From NCBI RefSeq assembly GCF_025790165.1, contig NZ_CP094970.1, positions 62,001 through 126,000 on the forward strand: a stretch of 64,000 nucleotides of DNA, given 5' to 3'. This DNA is from Solicola gregarius. GTDB lineage: Bacteria > Actinomycetota > Actinomycetes > Propionibacteriales > Nocardioidaceae. The position numbers were made by a program, and so were the translations under genes. Positions 24,041 to 31,963 of the stretch are shown piece after piece. Positions within the stretch are counted from its first letter, which is position 1. Every line of letters begins with the position of its first letter. The notes beneath the pieces were generated by a model. The model made no database searches. It had not been told where the DNA came from and was given only the letters and a program-made list of their open reading frames with translations.

Positions 24041-24068
24041 TACACAACCTCCTTGTAATGATGTAATC
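24041..24068. promoter_or_regulatory. 28-bp divergent spacer with CATTACA/TGTAATG dyad
   Basis: The spacer holds the Shine-Dalgarno sequence of the minus gene (24048-24054) and a CATTACA (from 24038)/TGTAATG dyad overlapping its start codon. TAATGAT (24056-24062) is placed as a -10 element for a leaderless globin mRNA starting at the ATG at 24069. Both promoters must overlap the opposite gene, so co-regulation is likely. Confidence 0.4.
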
Positions 24069-24504
24069 ATGGCTCGCCAAACGACTCTTCACAAGCGGCT
24101 CGGCGGCGACGACGGGATCCGCACGATCGTCGCCGACTGGTACCCCACCGTGCTCGCCGATCCGCTGCTCCGGCCGCTGTTCGGCGACGGACATCCCGAC
24201 CACATCGACCATCTGAGCGCATTCTTCGCGGAGGTCTTCGGTGGCGCGACGCGCTACACCGACGAGCTCGGCGGCTTTCCGGCCCTGCTGGAGACGCACC
24301 AGGGCCTGGCGATCGAAGAGAAACAGCGGCGGCGATTCATCGACCTCTTCCTCGACGCGTTCGATGCGCACATCGACGATGCGGAGCTACGCAAGCACTT
24401 CGCCGACTACCTCGAAGTTCGGTACGGAGGTCGCGGCGGTCAACTCCCATGCGAAGTCTGCCGACGAGCTCCATCCGTGCCAGGAGGTTCCCCGCTGGCC
24501 ATGA
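24069..24504 (+). pseudogene. Truncated haemoglobin, interrupted by a single-base frameshift
   Basis: The frame starts MARQTTLHKRLGGDDG and has the globin B10 tyrosine (Y25), the GG turns and the proximal haem histidine H77 (LLETHQGL). After residue 115 it shifts: at 24411-24418 the sequence reads CTCGAAGT where CTCGAGT would continue the family ending ADYLEFGTEVAAVNSH and then QEVPRWP. With that one base removed, the product is 144 residues and stops at 24504, exactly abutting the convergent gene at 24505. Without correction the frame runs to 24668 through that gene. Group II (TrHbO-like) truncated haemoglobins bind O2/NO. A sequencing error is the most likely cause. Confidence 0.85.
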
Positions 24505-24693
24505 CTACTCGCGCGGCTCCTCGTCGTTCCAGTTCGGGTCGTGCTCCCACGCCTCGTTGCGCTCCTCGACGTGCTCCAGCGCGTGCTCGGCCTCCGCACG
24601 GGTCGCGTACGGGCCGAGGCGATCCGCCGCCTTGCAGCCGTCCTTGCCCTCAACGGCATGGTGCTTGAGACAGAAGAAGAACTTCTCGGCCAT
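24505..24693 (-). CDS. Small conserved hypothetical protein (62 aa)
   Basis: The ATG at 24693 has GAGGAG nearby. The 62-residue product begins MAEKFFFCLKHHAVEGKDGC and ends in an acidic stretch WEHDPNWNDEEPRE. Two cysteines and paired histidines could bind metal. The sequence resembles a small actinobacterial family of SPOR-like proteins whose signature is the GPYATRAEAEHALEH element. It converges with the globin gene and abuts its corrected stop. Function unknown. Confidence 0.82.
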   Translation of the reverse strand: MAEKFFFCLKHHAVEGKDGCKAADRLGPYATRAEAEHALEHVEERNEAWEHDPNWNDEEPRE

Positions 24694-24735
24694 CGTCGTA
24701 CTCCTCGTCCGCCGGGCTCGTACCCCCATCCTGCC

Positions 24736-25989
24736 TCAGCCCGCGCCGAACACGAGCCGATCGACGTACGCGTTGCGGAACTGACCACTCGGGTCGAGTC
24801 GCTCGGCAAGAGCGCGAAAGTCGTCGAGACGGTCGTACAGCCGGGCGAGGCTCCCGCCCTGTATCGCGAACACCTTGCCCCAATGCGGCCGGGCGTCGAA
24901 CGGCGCAAGCGCCGCCTCGAGCGCGGCGACCGCGCGGGTGACCTCTCGCGGGTCGTTGCGCCAGGTGAAGTGCAGTGCCAGGGAGTCGCGCCCGTACGCC
25001 GGGCTCAACCACATCGTGTCGGCGGCGACCGTACGAAGCTCGCCGATCATCAGCACCGGTTCGAGATCTGCCCCCACCTCCCGCACCGCTCGGATCGCCT
25101 CGACGGCGTGCCGACGATCGACGAAATACTCGCTCTGGATCTCGTCACCGTTGCTCGGCGTCGAGTCGAGCCGGAAGTGTGGGAGCCGCTCGGACCACGG
25201 TCCCGGCGAGCCGCCACGGGGCGTGAGATTCGGATCGTCGGAGATCAGCGTCGCCCACTGCTCCGGAGGTTGTGGCCGGGCACCGAACACGTCGACGGGC
25301 GGCTCGAACGGCTCGCCGTCCAGTCGAGTCTTCAACCAGACCCGGTCGATCCGCTCGCGCCAGTCGGTGAACATGCTGACGCTGTACGCACTCCCCATGA
25401 CGGCATCGAGATGCTCGTCGAGGGCAGGCCATTCGAGGTCGACGTACGAATCCTGGCGGACGTCGTACGTCGGCTCGATGTCGAGCGTCACGCGAGTGAC
25501 GATGCCGAGCGCTCCCAGCGCAACGACCATGCCGGCGAACTCGCTGTCGACCCGAGAGGCCGAAACGAGCTCTCCGCCGCCCGTGACGATCTCGATGCCC
25601 GCCACCGACGCTGCCAGGCATCGGTTGCGGTCGCCGGAGCCGTGTGTCGCCGTTGCACAGGCGCCGGCCACGCAGATGTGTGGCAACGAGCCGAGGTTGT
25701 GCAGCGCACAACCGTTGCCCTGCAGGAAGGCGGCCAGCTCGCCGTACCGGACTCCGGCCGAGACGGTCACCGTCATCGCGTCCCGATCGAGCTCCGGTAC
25801 CGGTTCGATTCGCCGGAGATCCACGAGCGAGCCCGGCGAGTCGGCAAGCGAGCTGAACGAGTGGCGAGTACCGAGCGCGCGTACCCGGTCGCCGGAGGCG
25901 ACGATGTCGCGGACCTCGTCGACGGTTCGCGGAGTATGGATGCGGCTTGCGCCGTAGACGTACGTGCCCGACCAGTTCTTCTCCAGCAT
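24736..25989 (-). CDS. FAD-linked oxidoreductase, alditol/aldonolactone oxidase type
   Basis: This 417-residue flavoenzyme starts MLEKNWSGTYVYGA. The FAD-binding domain carries GTRHSFSSLAD, where the histidine is the usual covalent FAD link in alditol and xylitol oxidases, and GACATATHGSG. The C-terminal ALO-type domain ends FRNAYVDRLVFG. The enzyme would oxidise a polyol or sugar lactone with O2, giving H2O2. The start at 25989 lies only 23 bases from the divergent map start, leaving almost no room for leaders. Confidence 0.9.
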   Translation of the reverse strand: MLEKNWSGTYVYGASRIHTPRTVDEVRDIVASGDRVRALGTRHSFSSLADSPGSLVDLRRIEPVPELDRDAMTVTVSAGVRYGELAAFLQGNGCALHNLGSLPHICVAGACATATHGSGDRNRCLAASVAGIEIVTGGGELVSASRVDSEFAGMVVALGALGIVTRVTLDIEPTYDVRQDSYVDLEWPALDEHLDAVMGSAYSVSMFTDWRERIDRVWLKTRLDGEPFEPPVDVFGARPQPPEQWATLISDDPNLTPRGGSPGPWSERLPHFRLDSTPSNGDEIQSEYFVDRRHAVEAIRAVREVGADLEPVLMIGELRTVAADTMWLSPAYGRDSLALHFTWRNDPREVTRAVAALEAALAPFDARPHWGKVFAIQGGSLARLYDRLDDFRALAERLDPSGQFRNAYVDRLVFGAG

Positions 25990-26012
25990 ATGCACCAGCC
26001 TAGACTCGGCGC

Positions 26013-26867
26013 GTGACTGCTCTTGCCCCGTACGCCATCTCGCCGACCCGCGACGTCCCGGCCGCCATCGAGCGACCGGAGTACGTCGGCAAGCCCGGGC
26101 CCGAGCCCTTCCAGGGCTCGAACGTCCAAGACGCCGACACGATCGAGCGGATGCGCACCGCGAGCCGCATCGCCGCACAGACCCTCGACGCCGTCGAGGC
26201 CGCGATCGCACCGGGCGTCACGACCGATGAGCTCGACCGGGTAGGCCACGAGTTCATGGTCGAGCACGGCGCGTACCCCTCGACGCTGGGCTATCGGGGC
26301 TTCCCGAAGTCGCTGTGTACCAGCGTGAACGAGGTGATCTGCCACGGCATCCCCGACGCACGGCCCCTCGAGGAAGGCGACATCGTGAACGTCGACGTCA
26401 CCGCCTACATCGGTCAGGTGCACGGCGACACGAACAAGACGTACTCGGTCGGCACCATCGACCGGGAGTCGCAGCTGCTGATCGAGCGCACGCACGCCGC
26501 GCTGATGCGGGGCATCCGTGCGGCCAAGCCGGGGCGGCGGATCAACGTCATCGGACGCGTGATCGAGTCGTACGCGGCGCGATTCGGCTACGGTGTCGTG
26601 CGCGACTTCACCGGCCACGGCGTCGGGCCCGCGTTCCATACCGGGCTGATCATCCCGCACTACGACGACGAGCGGTTCGACACCGTGATCGAGCCGGGCA
26701 TGACGTTCACGATCGAGCCGATGCTGACGATCGGCACCCACGAGTGGGACATGTGGGACGACGACTGGACCGTGACCACCAAGGACAAGTCACGAACGGC
26801 ACAGTTCGAGCACACCCTCGTGATCACCGAGTCGGGTCCCGAGATCCTGACGCGCAGCGACGCCTAG
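26013..26867 (+). CDS. map: Type I methionine aminopeptidase
   Basis: This 284-residue metalloenzyme removes the initiator methionine. All five dinuclear metal ligands are in place: Asp in [10 protein letters not shown], Asp in [11 protein letters not shown], His in [12 protein letters not shown], Glu in [10 protein letters not shown] and Glu in QFEHTLVIT. An N-terminal extension of about 40 residues containing a PxxP stretch ([13 protein letters not shown]) is usual for actinobacterial MapB. It starts with GTG, with no Shine-Dalgarno and a divergent start 23 bases away, so the mRNA is probably leaderless. Confidence 0.95.
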   Translation: MTALAPYAISPTRDVPAAIERPEYVGKPGPEPFQGSNVQDADTIERMRTASRIAAQTLDAVEAAIAPGVTTDELDRVGHEFMVEHGAYPSTLGYRGFPKSLCTSVNEVICHGIPDARPLEEGDIVNVDVTAYIGQVHGDTNKTYSVGTIDRESQLLIERTHAALMRGIRAAKPGRRINVIGRVIESYAARFGYGVVRDFTGHGVGPAFHTGLIIPHYDDERFDTVIEPGMTFTIEPMLTIGTHEWDMWDDDWTVTTKDKSRTAQFEHTLVITESGPEILTRSDA

Positions 26868-26943
26868 TTCGGCGGTTTCGCCACGGCGGGCGCCCGCGTG
26901 GCCTACGCTCCCCTCGACCGATCCTGCACCAGAGGGGTGTCCC

Positions 26944-27390
26944 ATGCCTTCCGTCCACCTCAGGCTCGTGACCGCACTCGCCGCGACGGCCCTCGCGGCA
27001 TCGCTGACCGCGCCGGCGTCGGCGACCGCCGGCGAGGCATCAGTACGCCGGGCCGTACCGGGAACGTACAAGATGAAGCCGAGCAAGGGGCAGCTGTCCT
27101 TCAAGGTCACCCGCAAGGGCACGTACATGAAGCACTGGAAGGCCCTGCTCCTCACCCGCTGCGGCGGCTATCCGAGCCCGATCACGTATCAGTGGCTCTG
27201 GTACGACTTCCCGACCACGAAGATCAAGCGCAGCGGCTGGGTACGGCGAACCTGGAAAAAGGACGATTTCCGAATGAAGCTGCGAGTGAAGTTCGTCGGC
27301 AAGCGAGCCAAGAGGGGCTACACCGCCTACAGCGGTCCTGGGCAGTGTGTGGCCGTCAGGAAGTGGACCGCTCGGCGGGTCGGCAAGTGA
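26944..27390 (+). CDS. Secreted basic hypothetical protein (148 aa)
   Basis: The product has a classical signal peptide (basic start, ALAATALAASLTAPASA, cleavage near residue 29) and a lysine- and arginine-rich mature part with two cysteines (LLTRCGGYP and GQCVAV) that could form one disulfide. GAGGGGTGTCCC precedes the ATG. No catalytic motif is visible. It converges with the gene ending at 27392. A related-looking secreted basic protein is at 34980. Function unknown. Confidence 0.8.
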   Translation: MPSVHLRLVTALAATALAASLTAPASATAGEASVRRAVPGTYKMKPSKGQLSFKVTRKGTYMKHWKALLLTRCGGYPSPITYQWLWYDFPTTKIKRSGWVRRTWKKDDFRMKLRVKFVGKRAKRGYTAYSGPGQCVAVRKWTARRVGK

Positions 27391-27391
27391 C

Positions 27392-28189
27392 CTAGAGAGC
27401 CTGGACCAGCGCGATCGCCAGTACGACGACACCGGCAACACCGGCGACGGCACCGCCGATCGTGAACAACGCGCCTTGTTTGCCGTGCTCCTCGCTCACC
27501 TCGTCTTCGGTGCGCGTCGTGATCAGCTGCTTGGCGCCGTCGGCCGGTGCTCCGACGATCAGCTCGCCGTCGCGGTCCGACGCCTCACCGAGCACGTAGA
27601 CGCGGGCGCCGTCGGTGAGCACCCACTCACGGCGACGGAACCCGATCGTGTTCTCGTCGTCGAAAGCGTCCTTGGCCATGCTCGCGACGGTCGCGAGAAG
27701 CCCGCCCTCCTTGGGTGCCTGATCGGCCTTCGGCTCCTCGAACTCGTCGAGAACCTTCTTCGGCGTGTCGACGATCACCTTGGGGCGTACGAGTACGCGG
27801 CCCGTCGAGTCCTCGACGTAAAACGGATCCTGGGTACGGTGCGACGTCATCGTCTCCGTCTTCGTGCGGGTGCGACGATCGCCGTCATTGTCGCGGTAGG
27901 TCTCGCGGTACTTGCGCTCGACCTTGTGCCGGTGCCAGGCGCATTTCGTGTCGGTCAGCTGGGCAGAGAGCGGCCCGCCCGGCCCGATCCGCACCACTCC
28001 CTTGACCTCGACCACCTGCGAGAAGGCGCCCTCGCTCCCGGCCGCAACCGCGGCTGCGCGGAGTGCCACCAGGTCCTTCGCCGTGACGGTCTCCGTGCTC
28101 GTCATCCGCTGGATCGACTTCCGCGACGTATAGACGCTGTATCCGCAGAATCCCGCGACGCCAATCAGGATGACTCCGACAACCCACAT
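27392..28189 (-). CDS. Membrane-anchored GIDE-domain-like protein
   Basis: This 265-residue protein has an N-terminal membrane helix (MWVVGVILIGVAGFCGYSVY) and a C-terminal one (TIGGAVAGVAGVVVLAIAL). The long middle part contains TKCAWHRHKVERKYRE and DPFYVEDSTGRVLV, elements I associate with the bacterial GIDE/MUL1-like family, often described as E3-ligase-related although bacterial members lack the RING finger. The ATG at 28189 places the membrane helix at the N-terminus; a GTG/ATG further up (28231) is possible. Function unknown, perhaps a membrane stress role. Confidence 0.75.
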   Translation of the reverse strand: MWVVGVILIGVAGFCGYSVYTSRKSIQRMTSTETVTAKDLVALRAAAVAAGSEGAFSQVVEVKGVVRIGPGGPLSAQLTDTKCAWHRHKVERKYRETYRDNDGDRRTRTKTETMTSHRTQDPFYVEDSTGRVLVRPKVIVDTPKKVLDEFEEPKADQAPKEGGLLATVASMAKDAFDDENTIGFRRREWVLTDGARVYVLGEASDRDGELIVGAPADGAKQLITTRTEDEVSEEHGKQGALFTIGGAVAGVAGVVVLAIALVQAL

Positions 28190-28265
28190 CTCACACTCTT
28201 TTGCCTCGTACGCGACACGACCGGCGTACATCCTGCCGCACGGCGAGGTCGGCGGGTGTGGCTAG

Positions 28266-28678
28266 GGGCGGATGAGCCGGCTTGTAGGCCGGATCCTGTG
28301 GGTGCACGGGCACCCGACGACCATCTCTCTAGGCGCACCGTTGCCGATGCGCTCCAGCGACCTACCCGCTGACTCGGGCGAGCAGCCCTCGTACGTCAGC
28401 GCAGACCCGCAAGCGGGTCCTCTTGGTCTTGCTCCGGGTGGGGTTTACCGAGCCGTCTCGGTCGCCCGAGACGCTGGTGGTCTCTTACACCACCGTTTCA
28501 CCCTTACCCGCACCGCACCGGCGAAGCCGGCGCGGCCGCTGGCGGTCTATTTTCTGTGGCACTGTCCCGCGAGTCACCTCGGGTGGGCGTTACCCACCAC
28601 CCTGCTCTGTAGAGTCCGGACCTTCCTCGGCGGGCGGCGAACCGCCCGACGCGGCCGCCCCACCGACTCATCCGCCCG
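28266..28678 (-). ncRNA. rnpB: RNase P RNA (class A)
   Basis: Read on the minus strand, the ends pair as P1 (GGGCGGATGAG... with CTCATCCGCCC), and the conserved core is plain: GGGACAGTGCCACAGAAAAT, TAAGGGTGAAACGGTGGTGT, and near the 3' end AGAGAGATGGTCGTCGGGTG followed by CAGGATCCGGCCTACAAGCC. About 413 nt is normal for actinobacterial RNase P RNA, the ribozyme that trims tRNA 5' ends. The exact ends are accurate to a few bases. Open frames crossing this region are not coding. Confidence 0.95.
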
Positions 28679-28695
28679 CCCAGCGTACCCTCTGC

Positions 28696-29982
28696 GTGCA
28701 CTCACCTTCCCGAGAGGAGTCGGCACTGGCCGATGCGATCGCCGTCGCTGCCCTGGCGGCAACCGTCCTGACCGCAATCCGGTGGCCCCGACCGGGTGCC
28801 GAGATCGCGACCGGCAGCGTCGCCGCTGCTGCTGTGCTGCTCTGCGGAGCGGTGTCGCCCTCCGATGCCGGAGCGCAGGTACGCGACCTGGCACCGGTGG
28901 TCGGCTTCCTGATCGCGCTGCTGGTGCTCGGCGCCGCGTGTTCGGCGGCCGGCCTGTTCGAGGCCGTCGGCGGCGTCTTGTCGAGAGCGGCCTGGGCACG
29001 TCCGGGGCTCGCGCTGCCGCTGGCCGCCAGTGCTGCCGCGCTCACGAGCGTCGCGCTCAGTCTCGACACGACGGTGGTGCTGCTGACGCCGGCTCTGGCC
29101 ATCGCCGCCCGCCGGATCGGCCAGGCCGGCCGGCCGTACGAGTTCCTGTCCGTGCGGATGGCGAACTCGGCCTCGCTGCTGCTCCCGGTCTCGAACCTGA
29201 CCAACCTGCTCGCCCTTGCGGCCAGCGGGCTCGGATACCTCGAGTGGGCCTGGCTGATGCTGCCGGTGTGGGTCTGCGTCATCGTGCTCGAGACCGGCGT
29301 GGTCCGCTTGACCTTCGGGCGCGCGGTCGATCCGGATCGTCTTCCCAGCACGCCGCCGGCGCCGCCCGACGAGGCGCGTACGAGAATGGCGCGGGCGGCC
29401 GGAATCGTCGTCGGGCTCGTTCTCGTTGGCTTCGCCGCGGGCTCGTACGCAGGCGTCGAACCCGTGTGGATCGCGTCCGTCGGCGCCGTCGTACTGGCCA
29501 TCGCCGTCGTGCGCCGACGGCCGGTGACGGCACGATCGCTCCTCGCGTCGGCGGGGCTGCCGTTCGCCTACTTCGTGCTCTGCTGGGGCATCGTGGTTGC
29601 CGCCGTCGCACAGACCGGCGTCGTACGCGAGCTGGAACGACATCTACCGGCCGGCGACGGCCTCGGCTCGCTGGTCGCGCTCGCGCTGATCGCGATGCTG
29701 GCCGCGAACCTGCTGAACAACCTCCCGGCGACACTGCTTCTGACGCCGCTCGTGGCCCCCGCCGGACCAGTCGCCGTGCTCGCCGTGCTGGTCGGCGTCA
29801 ACGTCGGCTCCAACCTGTCGTACGCCGGGTCGCTGGCGAACCTGCTGTGGCGCAAGGTCGTCCGGAGACTGCACGACGACGATCCGACCCGCGCGTTCCA
29901 CCTACTCGGCGCGTTGACGACACCCGCGCTGGTCGTCGTGTGCACGACCGTCCTGTGGGCGTGGACCTCGCTCGTACGCTGA
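28696..29982 (+). CDS. ArsB/NhaD-superfamily membrane transporter
   Basis: About 420 residues with ten or more hydrophobic helices. ALSLDTTVVLLTPALA and NLLNNLPATLLLTPL are the two inverted-repeat signature segments of the ArsB/NhaD (SLC13-like) ion transporter family, and VGVNVGSNLSYAGSLANLL is typical of arsenite-efflux-type members. A GTG at 28696 opens the frame without a ribosome site, whereas GAGAGGAG (28712-28719) sits six bases before CTG 28726, which may be a rare CTG start. No ars regulator or arsenate reductase is nearby, so the substrate (arsenite, other anion or Na+) is uncertain. Confidence 0.88.
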   Translation: MHSPSREESALADAIAVAALAATVLTAIRWPRPGAEIATGSVAAAAVLLCGAVSPSDAGAQVRDLAPVVGFLIALLVLGAACSAAGLFEAVGGVLSRAAWARPGLALPLAASAAALTSVALSLDTTVVLLTPALAIAARRIGQAGRPYEFLSVRMANSASLLLPVSNLTNLLALAASGLGYLEWAWLMLPVWVCVIVLETGVVRLTFGRAVDPDRLPSTPPAPPDEARTRMARAAGIVVGLVLVGFAAGSYAGVEPVWIASVGAVVLAIAVVRRRPVTARSLLASAGLPFAYFVLCWGIVVAAVAQTGVVRELERHLPAGDGLGSLVALALIAMLAANLLNNLPATLLLTPLVAPAGPVAVLAVLVGVNVGSNLSYAGSLANLLWRKVVRRLHDDDPTRAFHLLGALTTPALVVVCTTVLWAWTSLVR

Positions 29983-30009
29983 GCGTCCCGGCCACATAGA
30001 GTCGGCGGC

Positions 30010-30775
30010 ATGCTCGTACTCCTGCCGCCTTCGGAGGGCAAGACCGTCCCGGTCAGGGGCAAGCCGCTGGACCTGAAGGCACTGTCACTTCCCGAGCTGA
30101 CGCCCGCCCGAGAGAGGGTGCTCGACACGTTGGTGACGCTCTGCGAATCGGATCCCGACGCGGCGGCTGCCGCGCTGGACCTCGGTCCCACGCAGGCGGC
30201 TTCCGTCGCGCGCAATGCTGTTCTGCCGACGCTGCCGACGGCGCGTGCCGACCGGGTCTACACCGGCGTGTTGTACGAGGCGCTCGATCTCGGCACCCTC
30301 GACGCCGCCGCGAAGCGACGTGCGACCCGGCGGCTCGCGATCGTCAGCGGGCTGTTCGGACTCGTCCGCATCGGCGATCGCATCCCTGCGTACCGGCTCT
30401 CCGGCGACGTCACGCTTCCCGGTCTCGGACCGGTCGCCGCCGTCTGGCGCGCGGAGCTTGTCACGGTGGTGCCCGAGCTCGTCGGCTCCGGCCTGCTCGT
30501 CGACCTGCGCTCACAGACGTACGCGAGCTACTTCCGCCCACGCGGACGCGTCGCCGACCGCACGGCGACGGTACGCGTCATCCACGAGCACCAGGGTCAA
30601 CGCAAGATCGTCAGCCATTTCAACAAGGCCACCAAAGGCAGGCTGGTACGAGCGCTGCTCGAAGTCGGGCGCGAACCCGCGGACCGTGCCCGCGCTGGCC
30701 GACACGCTGCGCGAGCTCGGCTGGACGGTCGAGGTCGACGGGCAGCGGCTCGACGTGATCGTGGCGGAGGTATAG
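30010..30775 (+). pseudogene. yaaA: YaaA/DUF328 peroxide-stress protein, single-base frameshift
   Basis: The N-terminal 217 residues match the YaaA family (start MLVLLPPSEGKT, then GLFGLVRIGDRIPAYRLS and KIVSHFNKATKGRLVRALLE), a DNA-binding protein that limits oxidative damage by lowering free iron. At 30658-30665 the sequence reads CTCGAAGT; deleting one A gives the family ending SGANPRTVPALAD then LRELGWTVEVDGQRLDVI, 254 residues in all, stopping at 30775, ten bases before the convergent aminotransferase. Uncorrected, the frame reads on to 30981 across that gene. The same octamer breaks two other genes, so a sequence error is likely. Confidence 0.87.
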
Positions 30776-30784
30776 GTCCAGCGC

Positions 30785-31945
30785 TCAACCGCCGAGCGCG
30801 GCGTCGAAGCGTTGCCGGATGTCGGCAAGGCGCTCGACGGGTTCGTTCGCGAACACCAGCCGCAGGTAACGCGCACCGGACGGGCCCCAGCCGTCCATCG
30901 GCGTTGCGGCCACCCGCCCGCGCTCGAACAACCGACTCGCGGCTTCTGCGGGAGGGATGCCGAGCTGCGTCGTGTCGATGAGCAGCGACCACCCGCCGGC
31001 CGGCGGTACGACGGGATAATCGTGCAGCTCGCGTACCAGCAGCGCCGCACGCTCGCCCCACGTACGCGCGGCGCTCGCGACATCGGCGTCGGCATCGGGC
31101 GCGGTGAGGGCGAGCGCCATCGCCTCCTGCGCGAGCCCGACCTGGCATACGACATTGCTCAGCCCGACCAGGTCGACGTCGCGGATGATCTCGCGCGGAC
31201 CGACGACCCAGCCGACCCGCCAACCGATCATTCGCAGCTCCTTCGACGCCGAGCCGACCGTGATCGTGCGCTCGGCGAGCCCGGGCAGAGCCGCCGGATG
31301 CGCCGGTCGCGCGCCGTCGAAGCGGATCCGCTCCATCGCGGCGTCGTAGATCAGCCACGCATCGTGACGCTCGAGCGCGTCGGCGAGGGTGCGCCAATGC
31401 TCGTTCCCCAGGACGGCGCCGGTCGGCATCGACGGCGACATCATGATCACCGCGGCAGTGCGGTCGTTGACGGCGTCCGCGAGTTCGACGGGATCCGTCT
31501 GCCAGCCGTCCGGGCTCGGGCGCTGCGCCACGAAGCGGGGTACGCCGCCGGCGAGCCGGACACGGTTGACCAGGCCGGCGTAGATCGGGTCGCACAGGAC
31601 GACCTCGTCGCCTGGCTCCACCGTTGCCAGCAGGACGTTGAGGATCCCGTTCAGTCCGCCTGCGGTGATCAGGCACTGCTCGGCTTCGTACGACCGGCGC
31701 GCCAGCCGGCCGACGTGCTCGGCCGCCGCCCGGCGCAACGCGGCGCCGCCCTGGAACGGCAGATAGCTGTTCGCCGCGTCCTCTAACACCGCCTGGCGGG
31801 TCCGCTCGAGCACCGCCGGCATCGGGCGTAGGTCGGTGTCGAGGTTCTCCAGGCGCAGCATGTCCGGATCTGCCACCTCGTCGGCCGCGTCACCGACGTG
31901 GTCGACGCCGATCCCGGGAATGTCGCGCACTCGGCTGACGCTCAT
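30785..31945 (-). CDS. PLP-dependent class I/II aminotransferase
   Basis: This 386-residue fold-type I enzyme has the PLP lysine K235 in TVGSASKELRMIG, the pyridine-nitrogen aspartate D201 (LIYDAAM) and the C-terminal arginine in ARYLRLVFANE. It would move amino groups between an amino acid and a keto acid; the exact substrate is not visible. In M. tuberculosis a CobC-like aminotransferase sits in the equivalent place next to the RNase H gene. It starts at ATG 31945 and lies 18 bases downstream of the RNase H gene stop, so they are probably cotranscribed. Confidence 0.9.
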   Translation of the reverse strand: MSVSRVRDIPGIGVDHVGDAADEVADPDMLRLENLDTDLRPMPAVLERTRQAVLEDAANSYLPFQGGAALRRAAAEHVGRLARRSYEAEQCLITAGGLNGILNVLLATVEPGDEVVLCDPIYAGLVNRVRLAGGVPRFVAQRPSPDGWQTDPVELADAVNDRTAAVIMMSPSMPTGAVLGNEHWRTLADALERHDAWLIYDAAMERIRFDGARPAHPAALPGLAERTITVGSASKELRMIGWRVGWVVGPREIIRDVDLVGLSNVVCQVGLAQEAMALALTAPDADADVASAARTWGERAALLVRELHDYPVVPPAGGWSLLIDTTQLGIPPAEAASRLFERGRVAATPMDGWGPSGARYLRLVFANEPVERLADIRQRFDAALGG

Positions 31946-31963
31946 GGGATGCCTCCGTTGCCG

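Noticed and set aside
24411-24418. Programmed ribosomal frameshift or RNA editing in the globin, YaaA and zinc-ribbon genes
   Set aside because: There is no slippery heptamer plus pseudoknot, the three families are unrelated and normally unshifted, and one gene lies on the opposite strand to the others; a sequence error fits better.
24418-24668. Haemoglobin extended with a C-terminal Arg/Pro-rich tail to 24668
   Set aside because: The tail overlaps the entire convergent small gene and is unlike any globin; one base removed restores the family C-terminus and a stop abutting that gene.
28272-29999. Long plus-strand frames covering 28272-28690
   Set aside because: This stretch is the RNase P RNA on the minus strand; the conserved RNA core and terminal pairing are clear, and the protein reading has no family.
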